64,000 nt of DNA from CAZGNZ01 sp964527215 (GCA_964527215.1 CAZGNZ010000001.1:124001-188000), one strand, 5' to 3'; positions 28,090-38,023 are shown, counted from the first letter of the stretch. Translations and numbers: made by a program. The notes: a model not told the origin generated them from the letters alone.

Positions 28090-29664
28090 ATGCAGATTTA
28101 TCAAATCCTCATCATCCCGTTTTTGTTGACGATGATCCTGATGCCCGTGGGAGTTCGCTTCTTTCACTATTTGGATATGCTGGATCATCCCGATACACGT
28201 AAAGTCCACGACCGGCCGGTTGCAAGCAGCGGCGGTATAATATTTTATATATCTTTTCTATTGTCTCTGCTCTATTTCGTGGAGGTGGATACCGTCATCA
28301 AATCCTATCTGATGGGTGTTTCATTTCTCGTTGTTATCGGACTGGCAGATGATATCCGTCCATTATCACCTAACTATAAATTTCTGGCCCAAATCGTGGC
28401 TGCATTCATTTTTTTGGCACTGACCAGACTCCATACAACGATTCCATATCTTGAACAATATCATACAATATCATTTCTGATCTGCCTGATATTTATTGTT
28501 GGCATCACCAATTCCATTAATCTTATAGATGGCCTGGACGGCCTTGCATCAGGAATTGCAATTATTGCTGCGGCCACCCTGTCCCTGTTTTTCATCCAGT
28601 CCAGCTACTTCCCGGTGTTTCTGATTCTGATCGCGGTTGTATTCGGATTCCTGAGGGCAAATACATTCCCGGCCCTTATTTTCATGGGCGACAGCGGCAG
28701 TTACTTCCTGGGATATACCCTGGCCGTATTCAGCCTCGTTGGTGTCTCAGGTGAACTTGTTCCAGTCTGGCTGCCGTTTGTGATCCTGTTTATCCCCATT
28801 TTTGACACCTCATCTGTGTTCATTAAACGATTAGTAGAACATCGCCATATCTTCCTGCCTGATAAAAACCATATCCACCATCGAATTCAAGCAGCCGGCA
28901 TATCTCATAAAAATACTGTGTTCCTGCTGTATTCATTTAAAATGGTCTTTGCCGTCAGTGCAATCCTACTTAGTATTGGAAGTAATCGTTATCTATATAT
29001 AACTATTGCACTTCTATTTTTGCTAACCTTTCAGCATATTCTGCTGATTCTTCGGGAAGATCTTAAAATCATCCAGCGACTGCATAATTCATTCTATCTG
29101 AATATTTTTTCCCGTTTCCCGATTTTACAAAGAGCATATGTATATTATTTTCTCCTGCTGCTCATAATCCTGTCGCTGATCTGTGTTTTTTCTGCCCGAA
29201 TGATGGCACCGGTAGATATTGGACTGATATTCATCGCAATTGTAACGGCCTTTCTTTTTATTCTGGATAACAACGCCGGTCGCAGCACGAATGTGAGTAT
29301 CGGCATGATCGTCCTTTCCGGCTTCATTCTGGTATTTTCTGATTTCTCAAAAATAATGATAGGACCTTGGCCGCTGAGTGATATCGTCTGGCTGCTCATG
29401 CTGACCGGAATACTGTTTTCATCCATGGGCATGTTTAAAACACGGCATTTTTTTGATTCTCCCACTGAATATCTCCTTACCATCGTGCTGCTGATATATT
29501 CCCTCAATCCCGATTCGATGGAGATCGCAGCCATCATGATAAGGCTGATTATCCTCTTTCTGGCCTATAAAATTCTGCTGCAGGATGAATATGTCAGGAG
29601 GAACAATGTGATATACGTGATAAATATTCTTACTCTGTGTCTAATGGTGCTGAACTATGTATAA
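28090..29664 (+). CDS. WecA/MraY-family undecaprenyl-phosphate glycosylphosphotransferase with C-terminal membrane extension
   Basis: Likely initiating enzyme of the polysaccharide: it would move a sugar-1-phosphate (GlcNAc-1-P in WecA) from UDP-sugar to undecaprenyl phosphate in the inner membrane. The first ~330 residues are the polytopic core with GLADDIRPLSPNYK (Asp-Asp, Mg/UDP site), SINLIDGLDGLASG, FMGDSGSYFLGY and the HIHHRIQAAG loop. The remaining ~190 residues add about seven hydrophobic segments, roughly doubling the usual WecA membrane part. Its 3' end overlaps the next ORF by 8 bp. Sugar specificity is unknown. Confidence 0.88.
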   Translation: MQIYQILIIPFLLTMILMPVGVRFFHYLDMLDHPDTRKVHDRPVASSGGIIFYISFLLSLLYFVEVDTVIKSYLMGVSFLVVIGLADDIRPLSPNYKFLAQIVAAFIFLALTRLHTTIPYLEQYHTISFLICLIFIVGITNSINLIDGLDGLASGIAIIAAATLSLFFIQSSYFPVFLILIAVVFGFLRANTFPALIFMGDSGSYFLGYTLAVFSLVGVSGELVPVWLPFVILFIPIFDTSSVFIKRLVEHRHIFLPDKNHIHHRIQAAGISHKNTVFLLYSFKMVFAVSAILLSIGSNRYLYITIALLFLLTFQHILLILREDLKIIQRLHNSFYLNIFSRFPILQRAYVYYFLLLLIILSLICVFSARMMAPVDIGLIFIAIVTAFLFILDNNAGRSTNVSIGMIVLSGFILVFSDFSKIMIGPWPLSDIVWLLMLTGILFSSMGMFKTRHFFDSPTEYLLTIVLLIYSLNPDSMEIAAIMIRLIILFLAYKILLQDEYVRRNNVIYVINILTLCLMVLNYV

Positions 29665-31207
29665 ACTTTTTCCAAAATCAATCACCCCGATCATCGGCCT
29701 TGCGGCATTTTTGCTTCAGCTTTGCATTGCGCAGGGATTGGCCACGGATTTGACTGATTCGGAACTTTCCCGGATGACGGCTCAGTCAATCAAAGCTGGA
29801 CATATTGATCCAGGCATGTTTCTGTTTCCGGTGCGGGAGGCTGCACCGCGTCCTCGAATACTGAATCTTATGAAAAATTATTCGACGTTGATTCGTGTGG
29901 AACCGGTCTTGGGAATCAGATACAGCACTGTTGGATTCGAACTCTTTCCCGATTATACACCTGGCAGCGTGCTCTGGGTAACACCGGGGGTGCGATTGGA
30001 AACCTCGATGCCTGTGATCAGTCCCATGAGCGGTTGGTGGGTTACTGCATGGGCGCGCTTCAACAAGCATTCTGCGTTTGGGTTTGATGGAGAATCTCCC
30101 CCCGAAGGTCTGCAGATTGCGCCGTTCAATCCGGATATCTCATATGGTTTTTATACGGAAGCCCAGGAACCGGACAATGGAGTTGATTTCGACGAGGGAG
30201 AGGGCGGTATCGCGTTGATGAGTGCGAATTTTGACCTGACATTGGGGAAATTCCGCAGTGGTTTCGGACCCTCGCCACGCAGCAATCTTGCCTTTTCCAG
30301 CAAAGGACCGGGCATGACCCAGATTCGACTTCATTCTGTATTTCATGATAGAATCCATTTTACCTGGCACGCAGCAGAACTGCAGTCGGAAGTGATTGAT
30401 ACAGCAGCCACAGAAAGCAGCTATATCAGTGATACCGGATTTAGACGGGATGTGTACAAAAAACGCTATTTGTGCAATCACCGTTTTGATTTCCTTTTCA
30501 CTGAAAATTTTCGGCTCGGTCTGTATGAACAGGTAATCTTTGGCGGACGGGCGTTTCCCTTGGATTACGCCATTCCTGTCGTTCCTCTGTGGTCTGTCCA
30601 GCATGCACTTGGTGATCTCGACAACATGCAGATGGGTCTGGATCTGGAATGGCTTGTCAGTGACACCAGAATATACGGCTCGCTGATGATGGATGAATGG
30701 GCGCCCTATGATACATTTGATTCTTCCGAAAATCACAACTGGTTCAGCGGTCAGGTGGGAGTGATGAAGGTCTTTCAGCTGTTCAGTCGATTAATTATGC
30801 TTCATGGAGAATACAGCTGGGCTGATCCACGGGCATATATTCATCGATATGAAGTTAATCAGCCTTATCACCACAGATACCCGGTCGGCTTGTGGACCGG
30901 AGGGAATGCAGATGATGTGTTCTTATCCCTGCAGACCTGGTTTGATCGAAACGGCTGTCTGCAGCTGTCCTGCTCCCGCAGCCGATTGGGCAAACAGGAT
31001 GTACTGGAAGTTTATGGGCCGGAGATTCCTGGGTTTTTGGATGGTGAGATTCAGAAAAGAGAAACGATTCAGCTAAAGTATACGGTTCCGGTGATGTCGG
31101 TGCTGTTTATGGAACTGCAGCTGAATGACGTTTCCACACATAGAATATATAAGGACGATCATTTCACTGATGTATCACTGTCGATGATGGTGAATCTGGC
31201 CTACTGA
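29657..31207 (+). CDS. Outer-membrane beta-barrel, Wzi-like capsule assembly protein
   Basis: 516 residues with an N-terminal signal (IIGLAAFLLQLCIAQGLA). Alternating amphipathic strands run to a C-terminus ending in aromatic-rich DVSLSMMVNLAY, typical of barrels. The stretch LTLGKFRSGFGPSPRSNLAFSSKGPGMTQIRL followed by HRFDFLFTENFRLGLYEQVIFGGR...DYAIPVVP is the arrangement seen in Wzi-family capsule surface-attachment lectins. The overlap with the WecA-like gene supports a role in the same glycan pathway. Wzi assignment is by pattern only. Confidence 0.7.
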   Translation: MYKLFPKSITPIIGLAAFLLQLCIAQGLATDLTDSELSRMTAQSIKAGHIDPGMFLFPVREAAPRPRILNLMKNYSTLIRVEPVLGIRYSTVGFELFPDYTPGSVLWVTPGVRLETSMPVISPMSGWWVTAWARFNKHSAFGFDGESPPEGLQIAPFNPDISYGFYTEAQEPDNGVDFDEGEGGIALMSANFDLTLGKFRSGFGPSPRSNLAFSSKGPGMTQIRLHSVFHDRIHFTWHAAELQSEVIDTAATESSYISDTGFRRDVYKKRYLCNHRFDFLFTENFRLGLYEQVIFGGRAFPLDYAIPVVPLWSVQHALGDLDNMQMGLDLEWLVSDTRIYGSLMMDEWAPYDTFDSSENHNWFSGQVGVMKVFQLFSRLIMLHGEYSWADPRAYIHRYEVNQPYHHRYPVGLWTGGNADDVFLSLQTWFDRNGCLQLSCSRSRLGKQDVLEVYGPEIPGFLDGEIQKRETIQLKYTVPVMSVLFMELQLNDVSTHRIYKDDHFTDVSLSMMVNLAY

Positions 31208-31243
31208 TGAGGGCGGGAAATGCAGCAGAAGATCAGCGGGATT

Positions 31244-31334
31244 GAATCCGCCATTTGGCGTGGCGGTGATATATATCATGAACCGATCGATTACTGATAC
31301 CTCACCCGTCAGCTGACGGGCGATGAAATTCATT
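31244..31334 (+). repeat. Palindromic dispersed repeat, copy R1
   Basis: About 90 bp made of a first imperfect palindrome (CCGCCATTTGGCGTGGCGG), an AT-rich middle with TTACTGATAC, and a perfect 16-bp palindrome CCCGTCAGCTGACGGG (31305-31320) followed by GATGAAATTCAT. It lies 37 bp after the Wzi-like gene. The rest of the 506-bp gap (31335-31713) holds no recognisable gene; an AAGGAAGG ribosome-binding site for serS ends it. Confidence 0.85.
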
Positions 31335-31713
31335 GAAAATTCATTATCGTAACAGAGTTCTCATGAAATATTCGAGGTAGTATCACCCGCTGCATGGATA
31401 CATCGGACCTAAATTGAAGTTGACGACGTGTACTTCCGCGTTGAACATCATTATATTGAACTCTCCATATTCGATGACAAAAAACCATATTTACCCAACT
31501 TAATACCGAATCAAAATCCGCCGCGCTGATCTATTTTTCGGCCCCGAGAATGTGATCCCACTGTAACCATTTTTAAAATCCACGCAGTATCCGCAGACGG
31601 GTATTTTGGTTTGTTCGTTCTGCATTCGGTGTGCCGTCTCCTTTTCATCATAATCACTTGGGGAAGGTTTTTTAATCCCGTTAAATTCTATGACTGTTTA
31701 AGGAAGGAAAACG

Positions 31714-32985
31714 ATGCTCTCAATAAAGTACATCCGTGAAAATCTTGAGTTTGTTTCGCAGGCGTGCCGTGCGAAAAAGATGGAAGTTGATCTGGACAAT
31801 CTGATAAAACTGGATTCTGACCGCCGCAATACCATTGTAGAAGTTGAGGAGTTGAAGGCGCGGCGCAATAAAGCCACTGCATCCATATCTGAGAAAAAAC
31901 GTGCGGGTGAGGATGCCGGTGAAGCCATCATGGCCATGCGGGAGATTTCATCAAGGATAAAGGAAATGGATGATGCCCTGCGTCAGACTGAGGAGAATTT
32001 GAACGAAGCATTGTTGTGGGTACCCAATATTTTCCACGAATCGGTTCCTATTGGAGCAGATGAATCTGCAAACCGATTTGAACATGACTGGGGGAAAAAA
32101 CCGACATTTGATTTTGAACCACAGTTCCATTTGGATTTGGCTGAAAAGCTGCAGCTTCTGGATTTCCGCCGCAGTGCAAAAATGTCTGGTGCCGGATTCC
32201 CCTTGTACACCGGTGCCGGTGCCCGCCTTGAGAGAGCCCTGATCAACTTCATGCTGAATTTCCATCAGGATAATCACGACTATCTGGAACTTTTTCCACC
32301 CTTCCTTACCACTCGAGATGCAACCCGAACCACTGGACAGCTGCCTAAATTCGCCGAAGACATGTATCATTCTCCGGTTGATGATCTGTTCTGTATATCA
32401 ACCGCAGAAGTACCGGTAACCAATATGCATCGTGATGAAATTATTCCTGAAAGCGACATGCCAAGAAAATACATGGCCTACAGCGCCTGTTTCAGAAGGG
32501 AAGCAGGTTCCCATGGAAAAGACACCCGCGGCCTGTTGCGAGTGCACCAGTTTAACAAAGTGGAACTGGTGAAGTTTGTTACTCCTGAAACATCATTTGA
32601 AGAGCTGGAGGGACTGAGACAGGATGCTGAAGAAATTCTGAAAGCGCTGGGTCTGCATTACCGGGTAATTTCCCTGTGCACCGGCGATCTGTCTTTTTCA
32701 GCTGCCAAATGCTATGATCTTGAAGTCTGGGCACCCGGAACCGGCAAGTTTTTGGAGGTTTCCAGCTGCAGTAACTTCCTTGATTTCCAGGCCCGGCGCG
32801 GGAATATACGCTACCGACGAAAATCCGATAACAAGGTGGACTTTGTTCATACCCTGAATGGATCCGGAGTGGCCACTCCCCGGCTGATGGTTGCGCTGCT
32901 TGAAACGTATCAACAGGCCGATGGCAGTGTGATACTGCCTGAACCGCTGCAGCCGTATATGGGTATAGATATACTTAAGCCATGA
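31714..32985 (+). CDS. serS: Seryl-tRNA synthetase
   Basis: Class II synthetase charging tRNA-Ser (and tRNA-Sec, if one is encoded). The N-terminal helical arm (residues 1-105, MLSIKYIRENLEFV...KARRNKATASISEKKR) grips the tRNA variable arm. Motif 2 is visible as ACFRREAGSHGKDTRGLLRVHQFNKVE, motif 3 near NGSGVATPRLMVALLETYQ. 423 aa, normal. Strong AAGGAAGG ribosome-binding site. Overlaps plsC by 4 bp. Its charging of tRNA-Sec would be the first step of selenocysteine synthesis if the TGA gene at 57711-59321 is a selenoprotein. Confidence 0.97.
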   Translation: MLSIKYIRENLEFVSQACRAKKMEVDLDNLIKLDSDRRNTIVEVEELKARRNKATASISEKKRAGEDAGEAIMAMREISSRIKEMDDALRQTEENLNEALLWVPNIFHESVPIGADESANRFEHDWGKKPTFDFEPQFHLDLAEKLQLLDFRRSAKMSGAGFPLYTGAGARLERALINFMLNFHQDNHDYLELFPPFLTTRDATRTTGQLPKFAEDMYHSPVDDLFCISTAEVPVTNMHRDEIIPESDMPRKYMAYSACFRREAGSHGKDTRGLLRVHQFNKVELVKFVTPETSFEELEGLRQDAEEILKALGLHYRVISLCTGDLSFSAAKCYDLEVWAPGTGKFLEVSSCSNFLDFQARRGNIRYRRKSDNKVDFVHTLNGSGVATPRLMVALLETYQQADGSVILPEPLQPYMGIDILKP

Positions 32986-33737
32986 TGCGGATCATCAAAA
33001 CCGTTTGGGGTATCCTGAATCTGATTGCAGCAACGATCATCGGCGCAATACTGGTACTGATTGTTGGCTCATTTGATCGAAAAAAGTCGATCACCGGAAT
33101 CATTCCCCGTCTGTGGGCCAGATGGATACTGGGCAGTGTCGGTATTCGGTACAGAGTACATGGTCTGGAAAACCTAAAGCCTGGGAATAAATACATTTTC
33201 TGTGGAAATCATGAAAGTGCTATGGACATTCCTGTTGCTTTTGCGGCACTTCCGTACAATATTGTATTTCTGGCCAAAAAAGAATTGTTCCGGATTCCCT
33301 TATTCGGCTGGGGGATGCGGGCGGCAGGAATGGTACGCGTGAACCGGCAGAACCGAAAAAAGGCCAAAGAGTCAGTTAATTCTGCATTGAAGTATATTCA
33401 TAGCAGGAACATCAATATCATCGTATATCCTGAAGGCACTCGTTCTTTTGACGGCAACCTACTGCCTTTCAAACGCGGCAGTTTCCTGCTTGCAATCCAA
33501 TCCTGCCTGCCGCTTGTGCCTGTCACCATCATCGGTTCCAGAATCGTTGTCCCCAAAAAATCCATTCTGATCAACCGCGGCAGTATCGATTTGTATATTG
33601 ATAAGCCCATCGAAACAGTTGATCTGACAATTGAAGACCGATACGACCTTCAGGAAAAAACCCGGAGTATCATTCAAAATCGGAAAGACATTGCTGCCAA
33701 CGGAATTCCGGTTTCCCATGAAAAGAATGGTTCGTGA
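32982..33737 (+). CDS. plsC: 1-acyl-sn-glycerol-3-phosphate acyltransferase
   Basis: Makes phosphatidic acid from lysophosphatidate in phospholipid synthesis. An N-terminal hydrophobic anchor (about 8-28) is followed by the acyltransferase motifs CGNHESAMDIP (HX4D catalytic), GMVRVNRQN and IIVYPEGTRSFDGNLLPFKRGSF. It ends with PLVPVTIIGS. 251 aa, normal. The 345-bp gap after it (33738-34082) shows no gene, repeat or clear hairpin. Confidence 0.92.
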   Translation: MMRIIKTVWGILNLIAATIIGAILVLIVGSFDRKKSITGIIPRLWARWILGSVGIRYRVHGLENLKPGNKYIFCGNHESAMDIPVAFAALPYNIVFLAKKELFRIPLFGWGMRAAGMVRVNRQNRKKAKESVNSALKYIHSRNINIIVYPEGTRSFDGNLLPFKRGSFLLAIQSCLPLVPVTIIGSRIVVPKKSILINRGSIDLYIDKPIETVDLTIEDRYDLQEKTRSIIQNRKDIAANGIPVSHEKNGS

Positions 33738-34082
33738 CCTGAAATCCATATTTATAACCATTGCGGACCTGTCCCCGCTATCTGTCACATGACCGGTGAC
33801 TGATTCACACTTCCCACCGCCGACAGCAACAATTCTCTCAGGGAATTAATTCGTGTATATCCTCAAGCAGTTTGGAATCCACTTTGTTTCGAAAGTCCAC
33901 TCTCGATGCTCCTGCTGCCGATTTTTCCCGGAAAAACACATTTAACAAAATCAGTCAGCTTGTATCTGCCTGACCGTTGTTCTGTCCGGTTCGATCAGAA
34001 GGGTAAGTTCAAATTGAAAGTCCGACGGTAACGGTTTGCATGTTATCCATTTAATGTGCCGTGACTCATAGTATAAACAGGT

Positions 34083-35171
34083 ATGGCACATCAAAAAATC
34101 CAATCAGGGAAAGCGGTTCGTATTTCAGAAGCTCAGCTGCAGGAATTGTGGCGTTATAGCAGAGGATGTGTGTACAAAATGGATCAGGGCTGGGTAAGAG
34201 TAATTGATCCAGGGCGGATTAATCCATATTCCGGACCGGACTTCCGCTGTGCGTTGATGGAATTTTCAAAAGACGGCATTCGGCGCGGCGATGTGGAAAT
34301 TCATCTGAGAGAATCTGACTGGACCGCTCATGGTCATCATAGAAATCCCGATTACGGAAACGTTATTCTCCATGTTGTTCGGACGAGGGTTCCCGAATAT
34401 GTCAATCGGCCGGATATTCCGGTTATTGTTTTGACTGATTTGAGCCGAAGGCAAAGACTCCCCTGCGAGGGTTTAAGTACGGAACTGGGCCAGGCAGGTA
34501 TTATGGAAATTCTTGAAAATCTTGCCCGAATCCGGTGGACTGCTGCAATGAAAGTCATGTCGTCTGCAAATGCTGCAGAAAAGGTTTTCCGTCTGGTTCG
34601 AATTGCGGATTTTTACCGATCGGATGAAGACAGAATCCAGTTTCACCGGGAGTTGATGCATCTTGTCAGCCGCTCTGTCGGTGTGAATGATATCCTGAAT
34701 TATTGGCAAATCAGGTTACCTCAATTCAAATCTGCAGCGAATTCTCAATTCTGGAGAGATCGTTTGGGTATCAGGATGTCTTTGATTTCCGTCCTTTCTT
34801 ACTGGCTGGTTCACGATCGGATCGGTGAAATAGCCGGAACCATGAGTGACTGGCGGCCGCTGCTGTTTCTTATTCGCGACAGGGGATTGCCTGTACCCGG
34901 GCAAGGTTTCCTGCAGGAAATCCGCGGCAATGTCGTCATACCGTATATCCAGCAATTTGAATCCCGGGACCTGTTTGATACCTGGGTCCGCCTGCCGGTT
35001 CGAACCTATGCCCGCACCCGATATTTTATGAAAACATGGGGAGTGAAAACCGCCGTCACATTTGGACTGCAGCAGGGAATTCTGCAGTTGGAAAATGATG
35101 TCTGTCTGAACCGGATTTGCGAACATTGCCCGTTAATGATTAACTCACCGAAAGATTGGATGAAGTATTAA
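34083..35171 (+). CDS. DUF2851 family protein
   Basis: 362-residue cytoplasmic protein of the DUF2851 family, common in Bacteroidetes and relatives and of unknown function. Recognised from the early block PGRINPYSGPDFRCALMEF...RRGDVEIHLRESDWTAHGHHRNPDYGNVILHVV. It ends with a four-cysteine-poor tail VCLNRICEHCPLMI (three Cys), plausibly a metal site. Ends 3 bp before the preferred start of the transglycosylase gene. Confidence 0.85.
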   Translation: MAHQKIQSGKAVRISEAQLQELWRYSRGCVYKMDQGWVRVIDPGRINPYSGPDFRCALMEFSKDGIRRGDVEIHLRESDWTAHGHHRNPDYGNVILHVVRTRVPEYVNRPDIPVIVLTDLSRRQRLPCEGLSTELGQAGIMEILENLARIRWTAAMKVMSSANAAEKVFRLVRIADFYRSDEDRIQFHRELMHLVSRSVGVNDILNYWQIRLPQFKSAANSQFWRDRLGIRMSLISVLSYWLVHDRIGEIAGTMSDWRPLLFLIRDRGLPVPGQGFLQEIRGNVVIPYIQQFESRDLFDTWVRLPVRTYARTRYFMKTWGVKTAVTFGLQQGILQLENDVCLNRICEHCPLMINSPKDWMKY

Positions 35172-35173
35172 AA

Positions 35174-36844
35174 ATGATTTACATTTACAGCTTGATTAAC
35201 AAATGGAAAATATTAAAGATCGCATTGGTTTTCATCATTTGCGGTCTGCTGTGGACCCAGACAGATTCTCCAAAACCTTCTGATAATGGGGGATATTCCG
35301 ATCAGTCTGATGAAACGCAGAGTCTTCCGGTTGAACCGGTCGTCCCGGAAGATGTTCAGTTTCCGGAAGATGTGGACCTGTTTGACATCCGAATGACGGA
35401 GGCAAAAATCCTGTGCACGGATGCCATCACTGCTGATCTCACCGGTGATACGCTGGAAGCGGCCTACCTGTTTGAACAGCTGTTCGAATCGCTTTCTGAA
35501 ATTCGTGAGCTGAGTATTTATGATGAGTTTCAGTATCTGGAATTCAATCGCATGCTGACAGCAGCCATTACATATTACGAATCCAATGCGGAAACCATTG
35601 ACAATGTAGAAACGGCATTATCGGTCTCGCTTCTGAGGGATCGACTGAATGAATACATATACAGTCAGACTCTTGAAGATTTGGAATATGTGGATGAAAG
35701 TGTGGAAATAATCCCGGGGCATATTCCAATTACATATAATCGCCGAGTGGCCAGTATTATCAAATTCTATCAAACCAAGGGCCGTCGGAGTGTGCAGAAG
35801 TGGCTGGATCGAATGGATCGCTATAAGGCCATTATCCTGCCTATTCTTGAGGAAGAAAAGGTGCCGCCGGAGCTGTTCTTTTTATCCATGATTGAAAGCG
35901 GACTGAAACCGGATGCGTATTCCCACAAATACGCCGCGGGATTGTGGCAGTTTGTGAAATCTACCGGCAGGCTGTATGATCTTCAATCAACGTGGTGGAT
36001 TGATGAACGGAACGATTTCGAAAAATCCACCCGGGCGGCCGCCCGCCATCTCAAGGATTTGTACAATGAATTTAATGACTGGTATCTTGCTTTTGCAGCG
36101 TATAACAGCGGTGAAGGTGCCGTCAACCGGTCCATACGCCGAAATGGAACGAGGGATTACTGGGATTTAAGTTCGCTTCCCAGAGAAACCCGAAATTATG
36201 TTCCCAATATTATGGCTGCCATTTTTATCGCGAATAATCCGCAGAAATACGGTTTTGAAATTGAATCGGAGCCGCGATTGGAATGGGATATTGTTCAATT
36301 GGACAAACCCGTCAAGCTGGAGGTGATTTCGAATTGCTCCGGTGTGGATATTCAAACGCTTCAAATGTATAATCCTGAAATTCGGCAGGGTGTAATTCCG
36401 CCGCTGGAAGAGAACGAGACCTATCCTTTTAGACTGCCTGTGGCGGCCAGCAGTAAATTCGATTCCCTGTTTGCACTGATCCAGGTCGAAAAAAGCGAAG
36501 AGCTTGTGGTGGCCGATCATAAGGTCCGCCGAGGGGAAAGTCTCTGGGTCATTGCACAGAAGTATAAAGTCAAGATTCAGGATATCGTATCACTGAATAA
36601 ACTGCAGAATTCACGGTATATCCGTACAGGCCAGGTGCTGAAAATTCCCGTGAGTGGCTATGCGGACTATCGCAAGGAATCACTGGAAGCAAAAAAGATA
36701 TATCATACAGTGAAATATGGTGATACGCTCAGCGGTATTGCCCGCAAGTATCGCACATCCGTTGCAAAAATCAAGAAATGGAATGGCCTGAGAGGCGATA
36801 TGATACGCAAGGGACAAAAACTAATAATCTGGACCACAGGGTGA
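35174..36844 (+). CDS. MltD-like membrane-bound lytic murein transglycosylase with two LysM domains
   Basis: Predicted periplasmic enzyme cleaving peptidoglycan strands with formation of 1,6-anhydroMurNAc. The start at 35174 (MIYIYSLIN) is preferred to an in-frame ATG at 35156 because the latter overlaps the previous gene. An N-terminal hydrophobic signal/anchor (about 10-30) has no lipobox. The SLT domain (about 200-370) shows the catalytic Glu in SMIESGLKPDAYSHKYAAGLWQFVKSTG and AFAAYNSGEGAVNRSI. Two LysM modules follow (VRRGESLWVIAQKYKVK; VKYGDTLSGIARKYRTS). An acidic region at about 40-70 is probably disordered. Confidence 0.9.
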   Translation: MIYIYSLINKWKILKIALVFIICGLLWTQTDSPKPSDNGGYSDQSDETQSLPVEPVVPEDVQFPEDVDLFDIRMTEAKILCTDAITADLTGDTLEAAYLFEQLFESLSEIRELSIYDEFQYLEFNRMLTAAITYYESNAETIDNVETALSVSLLRDRLNEYIYSQTLEDLEYVDESVEIIPGHIPITYNRRVASIIKFYQTKGRRSVQKWLDRMDRYKAIILPILEEEKVPPELFFLSMIESGLKPDAYSHKYAAGLWQFVKSTGRLYDLQSTWWIDERNDFEKSTRAAARHLKDLYNEFNDWYLAFAAYNSGEGAVNRSIRRNGTRDYWDLSSLPRETRNYVPNIMAAIFIANNPQKYGFEIESEPRLEWDIVQLDKPVKLEVISNCSGVDIQTLQMYNPEIRQGVIPPLEENETYPFRLPVAASSKFDSLFALIQVEKSEELVVADHKVRRGESLWVIAQKYKVKIQDIVSLNKLQNSRYIRTGQVLKIPVSGYADYRKESLEAKKIYHTVKYGDTLSGIARKYRTSVAKIKKWNGLRGDMIRKGQKLIIWTTG

Positions 36845-37710
36845 GAAAAAAAACGAACCGAAAACATAATCCATTGTGGTGGATACTTGCAATCATTGCG
36901 GTTTTTATTATTGTAGGCATTTTCACACGGGATAACACACCTGGACAGAGACCGCTCATTGGACTGGTTGAGATAAACGAGACCATTCTATCATCCCGGG
37001 AAACAGTCAAGCATCTAAATTATTTCAACAACCGCAGCGATATTGACGCCATCCTGATTCGTCTGGATACGCCGGGAGGTGCCGTGGCCGCCAGTCAGGA
37101 GATATTTGAGAAGGTAAAGAAAATTGCTGCCGGTGATAAGCCCATTGTTGCATCGATGGGCAATTTAGCGGCATCAGGCGGATATTATGTGGCCATCGGA
37201 GCGAACAGAATACTGGCCAATCCCGGAACTGCAACAGGATCCATAGGAGTTATCATGGGATATCCTGTGGCCGAAGAACTGATGCAGCGGTTCGGGGTGG
37301 ATTACAAAACTGTCAAAAGCGGCTCACTGAAAGATGCCGGCTCTTTTCATCGGGCACAGACTGAAGCAGACCGGATATACTTCCAAAATTTGATTAACAA
37401 CCTGCATGACCAGTTCGTGCAGGCTGTCGCCGGACAAAGAAATCTGCCGGTCAGCAGGGTCGCTGAATTGGCCAGCGGTGCGGCATATTCCGGGGTTCAG
37501 GCCTTGGAATATGGATTAATCGACAGCCTGGGGACCTTTGAAGATGCTGTATATCTTGCCGGAAAATTGGCGGGGTACGACAATCGTCCCACGCTGGTAA
37601 AACCGCCGGAAGACCCGAAAACATTTATTGAACTTGTCAAGGATCAGCTGGAATCAGTACTGTCTGTAAACTGGAAACAAACTGGTCCAAAATACCAGCT
37701 GGTATATTAA
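36841..37710 (+). CDS. sppA: Signal peptide peptidase SppA (short form)
   Basis: Membrane-anchored serine protease degrading cleaved signal peptides. GTG at 36841 is chosen: it overlaps the preceding TGA as GTGA and puts a basic N-terminus (VRKKTNRKHNP) in front of the single helix WWILAIIAVFIIVGIF. An upstream ATG at 36778 would overlap the transglycosylase by 67 bp. The S49 fold has LDTPGGAVAASQEIF, the nucleophile Ser in NLAASGGYYVAIGA, GSIGVIMGYP and the general-base Lys in KSGSLKDAGS. 289 aa, normal for the short class. Confidence 0.93.
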   Translation: MRKKTNRKHNPLWWILAIIAVFIIVGIFTRDNTPGQRPLIGLVEINETILSSRETVKHLNYFNNRSDIDAILIRLDTPGGAVAASQEIFEKVKKIAAGDKPIVASMGNLAASGGYYVAIGANRILANPGTATGSIGVIMGYPVAEELMQRFGVDYKTVKSGSLKDAGSFHRAQTEADRIYFQNLINNLHDQFVQAVAGQRNLPVSRVAELASGAAYSGVQALEYGLIDSLGTFEDAVYLAGKLAGYDNRPTLVKPPEDPKTFIELVKDQLESVLSVNWKQTGPKYQLVY

Positions 37711-37718
37711 TTTAAGAT

Positions 37719-38015
37719 ATGACGAAAGCGGAAATAATTCAAGAAGTTGCGGCTGTCACCGGCCTGACGCAGGTGGAGACGGAAGCCGTACTGGATGAAA
37801 TTTTGCATCAGATCACGGAAGCATTGAAGCGCGGCGAACGTGTTGATATGCGAGGCTTCGGCAGTTTTACAGTGCAGCATCGGAAAGCCCGGTCTGCCCG
37901 CAACCCGGCCACCCAGGATGTGGTTCAACTGCCGGAACGGCATTTGCCGGTGTTTAAAGTATCAAAAATACTGCAAGAAAAAGTGAATAAAGCAATCCTG
38001 AGAGGATTCAATTAG
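37719..38015 (+). CDS. HU/IHF-family DNA-binding protein
   Basis: 98-residue nucleoid-associated dimeric DNA-bending protein. It opens TKAEIIQEVAAVTGLTQVETEAVLDEILHQITEALKRGERVDMRGFGSF, the family core. The arm segment KARSARNPATQDVVQLPERHLPVFKVSKIL follows, with the intercalating Pro. Resembles IHF-type more than HU but cannot be placed with certainty. A tiny basic gene follows after 8 bp. Confidence 0.92.
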   Translation: MTKAEIIQEVAAVTGLTQVETEAVLDEILHQITEALKRGERVDMRGFGSFTVQHRKARSARNPATQDVVQLPERHLPVFKVSKILQEKVNKAILRGFN

Positions 38016-38023
38016 GAGGTTCA

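Noticed and set aside
31335..31713. T-box or riboswitch leader before serS
   Set aside because: No T-box core sequence and no terminator/antiterminator pair could be found by eye.
33990..34030. GGTTCGATCAG resembling a tRNA T-arm
   Set aside because: No acceptor stem, anticodon arm or CCA end can be folded around it.
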